This document shows positions 5,510 through 7,146 of a stretch of DNA of 7,146 nucleotides, piece after piece. Under the pieces are notes generated by a model. The model saw nothing but the letters and a program-made list of their open reading frames with translations. It was not told where the DNA came from and ran no database searches. Position numbers and translations under genes: made by a program. Within the stretch, counting starts at the first letter, position 1. The number at the start of each line of letters is the position of its first letter. The DNA is from CAUZRD01 sp963582255 (lineage in GTDB: Bacteria > Pseudomonadota > Alphaproteobacteria > Rhizobiales > TMED25), in contig CAUZRD010000111.1 of assembly GCA_963582255.1 (NCBI GenBank), positions 1 to 7,146 on the forward strand. The letters are read 5' to 3'.

Positions 5510-6279
5510 ACCTTTACCCCCAACAACCCGCGTTCCGACAGAACTGCAACAATTCTTTTGGCTACTGTATTCGCATCGCCTGCGATCATCTCAGCGGACG
5601 AGTTGCGCTGAGGTTCTTCCAGTGCGTCGGTCGTCGTGCGCACCATGTCGGTGGGTAGTTCGGCGACGGAGACGGCAATGGATGTTCCCGCAGCCTCACG
5701 CAGTTTGCTGCCCGGCACGTAGCGAAGCGTTCTGGATGCTGTCTGCACGCCGAGCACCACCGGCCCGGTTGTGGCGAATTGTGCAGCATGGCCGCCGCTG
5801 TATTCCTGCGTAACCGTTAGCGTTTTGCCAGCGACTGATACGCCGTGAACAGCATTAAGCGTCGGCCAGTTCATCGCGCCGGCCAGAAACGGCGCCAGCT
5901 GACCATAGACGTCTTCAGATGTTTGAACCCCTGTCAGGACTACCTGGGCGCCAAGCTCTGGAAGAGACTGCGCCAGAAGATGCGCTGCCATGCGGGACGT
6001 TATTGCCATTTTCAGATTGTGCTCAATCATCAAGACATCGTCAACGCCGCGAGCGACGGCGTTCTGCAACTGTCGTTCGGCCCCGTCACCGGCAAACGCT
6101 ACTGCAGTGACGCGAGCACCGCTCGCTTCCTTGATCAGGACGGCCTCTTCGAGTGCATGATCGTCGAATTCGTTCAGTTTAAGGCCTACCCACTCTCGGT
6201 CGATGTCGGTTCCGTGGTCATCAATATCAAGTTCATCTGATAAATCTGGAACGATTCGTAGGATTACGGCTATATGCAT
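5506..6279 (-). CDS. etfB: Electron transfer flavoprotein, beta subunit
   Basis: The 257-residue product is the small ETF subunit, which holds the structural AMP and provides the dehydrogenase recognition face. Landmarks are the first strand MHIAVILRIVPD, LNEFDDHALEEAVLIKE (35-51, the usual Asn-x-x-Asp-xx-Ala-Leu-Glu-Glu-Ala helix), and TGVQTSEDVYGQLAPFLAG (116-134), equivalent to the AMP-binding Asp-x-x-x-Gly-Gln-x-x-Pro loop. The later signature is divergent: VVLGVQTASRTLRYVPGSKL stands where housekeeping EtfB has a NEPRY-type stretch. This places it with specialised, pathway-linked ETFs rather than the fatty-acid oxidation ETF. It is the first gene of the operon. GAGAGG (minus strand, 6285-6290) lies five bases before the ATG. 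Its stop overlaps the etfA start by four bases. A regulated promoter lies about 90 bases upstream. Confidence 0.9.
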   Translation of the reverse strand: MHIAVILRIVPDLSDELDIDDHGTDIDREWVGLKLNEFDDHALEEAVLIKEASGARVTAVAFAGDGAERQLQNAVARGVDDVLMIEHNLKMAITSRMAAHLLAQSLPELGAQVVLTGVQTSEDVYGQLAPFLAGAMNWPTLNAVHGVSVAGKTLTVTQEYSGGHAAQFATTGPVVLGVQTASRTLRYVPGSKLREAAGTSIAVSVAELPTDMVRTTTDALEEPQRNSSAEMIAGDANTVAKRIVAVLSERGLLGVKV

Positions 6280-6335
6280 GTGGCCCTCTCAAGGTACTGC
6301 AGTTCTTGATCCTGTCTGCAGATCAGCAGGATATT

Positions 6336-6352
6336 TTGGCCACTCCGGCCAA
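6336..6352 (-). promoter_or_regulatory. TTGGCC/GGCCAA inverted repeat in the etfB leader
   Basis: TTGGCC-N5-GGCCAA is a perfect 6-bp dyad with a 5-base centre, 57 bases upstream of etfB and downstream of the predicted transcription start. In RNA it could form a short GC-containing hairpin. As DNA it could be a second operator. There is no U-run after it, so it is not an intrinsic terminator. Confidence 0.4.
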
Positions 6353-6365
6353 CCCTTATTTGCTT

Positions 6366-6395
6366 AATAAATAACGAGATGGACAATAATGTCAA
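6366..6395 (-). promoter_or_regulatory. Predicted sigma-70-type promoter of the etf operon
   Basis: On the minus strand an exact TTGACA (6390-6395) is followed 18 bases later by TTTATT (6366-6371), a weaker -10 with 4 of 6 consensus bases; a 17-base spacing would give ATTTAT. It points at etfB, with an expected leader of about 80 bases. The upstream side (around 6448-6461) is A/T-tract-rich, as an UP element might be. The -35 box is inside the large dyad, so a bound regulator would block polymerase. Confidence 0.6.
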
Positions 6396-6419
6396 CTAAA
6401 ATGTCGACATTATTGTCCA
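6380..6419. promoter_or_regulatory. 40-bp dyad operator with five TGTC/GACA elements
   Basis: The arms TGGACAATAATGTC (6380-6393) and GACATTATTGTCCA (6406-6419) are perfect inverted repeats over 14 bp, separated by 12 bases. Inside lies a 12-bp palindrome AATGTCGACATT (6400-6411). TGTC/GACA elements occur at 6382, 6390, 6402, 6406 and 6414, and AATGTC is repeated directly at 6388 and 6400, 12 bases apart. The arrangement allows two overlapping dimer sites and covers the -35 box of the etf promoter. The neighbouring GntR/FCD protein is the obvious candidate ligand; this is inference. No T-run follows either arm, which argues against a terminator. Confidence 0.7.
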
Positions 6420-6503
6420 GAATGTAATATGCGATTGTTAGGGGCTAAATTAAATTTTTTTCAGAGATTTCTGGAGCAGTGGAGTCAGGAATGGTTGTGC
6501 CCA

Positions 6504-6534
6504 CAATTGGTCTGAAATACCAAAAGACCAATTG
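6504..6534 (-). promoter_or_regulatory. 10-bp inverted repeat after the GntR gene (hairpin or operator)
   Basis: CAATTGGTCT (6504-6513) and AGACCAATTG (6525-6534) are perfect inverted repeats around 11 bases, starting 12 bases beyond the GntR stop. As RNA this is a stable stem-loop at the 3' end of the regulator message, but no U-run follows, so it would be a weak or factor-assisted terminator. As DNA, the half-sites AATTGGT and ACCAATT are those of PdhR/LldR-type FCD operators, though 15 bases apart here rather than three. Confidence 0.5.
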
Positions 6535-6546
6535 AATCGAGCGTTC

Positions 6547-7146
6547 TCAAACCACCTTCTTTTCAGAAGGACGCGGCAAGGCTAATCCGAAAATCGTGCG
6601 GTAAGCCTCGACCTCAGGACGGAGATGGCTTACCGCGACTTGACTAAAGAGCTCGAGATCACCAGCCTTGATCGCGGCGATCATGCTTTCATGATCTTCA
6701 AGAGAAGCGTTAGACGTGCTGCGTTCACTAAGTGCGCGTGAGATCACTGCTGTGGATCTCAGCCAGTAGGTACGCTGCAAAGCCGCCAGATCGGCATTTG
6801 TGCAATAGTCAAAGGTCGTCAAATGAAAGGCGTCGTTAGCATTAACAACATCAGCGAGCTTTTCAGCCTTCAGAGCTGTAGCATACAGTCGGTTGAATTC
6901 GGTCAGCTGCTCTGCGAGTTCCTGTTTCCTGGACAAATCTATCTTTCGGGCGCCTTCGCGCTGCAACAGGATCCGAATTTCATACAGATCGTTCAACTCG
7001 CTGTTGTTCAGCGCCTTGATCTCCACGCCGCGGTTGGGACGGCGAACGATCAGGCCAGCGCGATCGAGCAACTCGAACGCCTGCCGGACAGTGTGGTTCG
7101 ATGTCTCGAATCGCTCGCATAGTTCGTGTTCGATCAGCCGCTCCCG
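6547..7146 (-). CDS. GntR-family transcriptional regulator, FCD (FadR) subfamily, 5' end cut off
   Basis: The visible 199 residues start inside the winged helix-turn-helix: RERLIEHELCERFETSNHTV and then RQAFELLDRAGLI, ending in the wing RPNRGVEI. The frame is open to the window edge, so the gene continues to the right and roughly the first 20-40 residues are missing. The TTG at 7071 is not the start, because the DNA-binding motif lies before it. The all-helical FCD ligand domain follows (LNDLYEIRILLQREGARK onward). It shows the metal/ligand-site residues of the subfamily: Asp and His in NDAFH, His in EDHESMIAAIKAGD, and His in VSHLRPEVEAY. FCD regulators bind small carboxylates or amino-acid-like effectors and usually repress adjacent catabolic genes. 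It lies upstream of etfB in the same direction, with two inverted repeats between them. Control of the etf operon is likely but inferred. Confidence 0.88.
   Translation of the reverse strand, partial: RERLIEHELCERFETSNHTVRQAFELLDRAGLIVRRPNRGVEIKALNNSELNDLYEIRILLQREGARKIDLSRKQELAEQLTEFNRLYATALKAEKLADVVNANDAFHLTTFDYCTNADLAALQRTYWLRSTAVISRALSERSTSNASLEDHESMIAAIKAGDLELFSQVAVSHLRPEVEAYRTIFGLALPRPSEKKVV

Noticed and set aside
5622..6240. Open frames antisense to etfB
   Set aside because: Shadows of etfB, whose family motifs run through the whole region.
4559..6279. FixAB instead of EtfAB
   Set aside because: No fixC or fixX nearby, and the third gene is a DgcB/EtfD-type membrane Fe-S protein that pairs with pathway-specific ETFs.
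6380..6419. Intrinsic terminator for the GntR gene
   Set aside because: The stem is AT-rich, no U-run follows, and it overlaps a perfect -35 box; an operator explains it better.
7069..7071. TTG as the start of the GntR gene, giving a 174-residue protein
   Set aside because: The frame stays open to the window edge, and the upstream 25 codons encode the helix-turn-helix, so the gene is simply cut by the window.
6823..7122. Plus-strand frame over the GntR gene
   Set aside because: The minus-strand frame shows a full winged helix and FCD residues, so this is its shadow.
1..7146. CRISPR arrays, tRNA or rRNA genes, toxin-antitoxin or other defence genes
   Set aside because: No regularly spaced direct repeats, no cloverleaf-like sequence and no matching protein signatures were seen on either strand.

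Overview
The window joins two unlike pieces of DNA at an IS6-family insertion sequence. Left of the IS (1-1489) the DNA is AT-rich: 121-180 has 11 G/C in 60 bases, and 781-840, inside a gene, has 19 in 60. Right of it (2293-7146) the DNA is GC-rich: 5761-5820 has 37 in 60. The genes on the right look alphaproteobacterial, probably Rhodobacterales-like, judged from protein style, the IS subgroup and gene order. The source of the left segment cannot be named.

Left segment: the 5' end of a short-chain dehydrogenase/reductase gene runs off the left edge (1-146, minus). A gene-free AT-rich stretch follows (147-500). Next comes a complete endonuclease/exonuclease/phosphatase-fold hydrolase (501-1208, minus). 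A divergent reading frame (from 1318, plus) is cut by the IS at 1490, just where a Trp/Cys/Gly-His zinc-binding motif would be expected.

IS element (1490-2292): 803 bp with near-perfect terminal inverted repeats and one DDE transposase gene. The 8-bp flanks differ (caaattaa and cgcccaaa), so there is no target duplication. With the composition break, this points to IS-mediated replicon fusion, deletion or inversion, or to an assembly join at a repeated IS.

Right segment: everything is on the minus strand. A GntR/FCD regulator (cut by the right edge, stop at 6547) is followed by a 267-bp regulatory region and then a tight operon. The operon is etfB (4-bp overlap) - etfA (3-bp gap) - a 643-residue membrane iron-sulphur oxidoreductase of the DgcB/EtfD type - a small two-helix DUF2798 membrane protein. 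The electron-transfer flavoprotein EtfAB would collect electrons from a substrate dehydrogenase that is not in the window. The membrane Fe-S protein would pass them to the quinone pool. Related sets serve N-methyl compound breakdown, for example dimethylglycine in pseudomonads, but no substrate can be assigned here.

The etf leader holds the clearest regulatory signal. A 40-bp perfect dyad (6380-6419) has 14-bp arms and contains five TGTC/GACA elements. It overlaps an exact TTGACA -35 box reading into etfB. A second perfect inverted repeat (6504-6534), with AATTGGT/ACCAATT half-sites, lies just after the regulator gene. The adjacent GntR/FCD protein is the natural candidate to bind one of them. 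I found no CRISPR array, tRNA or rRNA, and no defence system.
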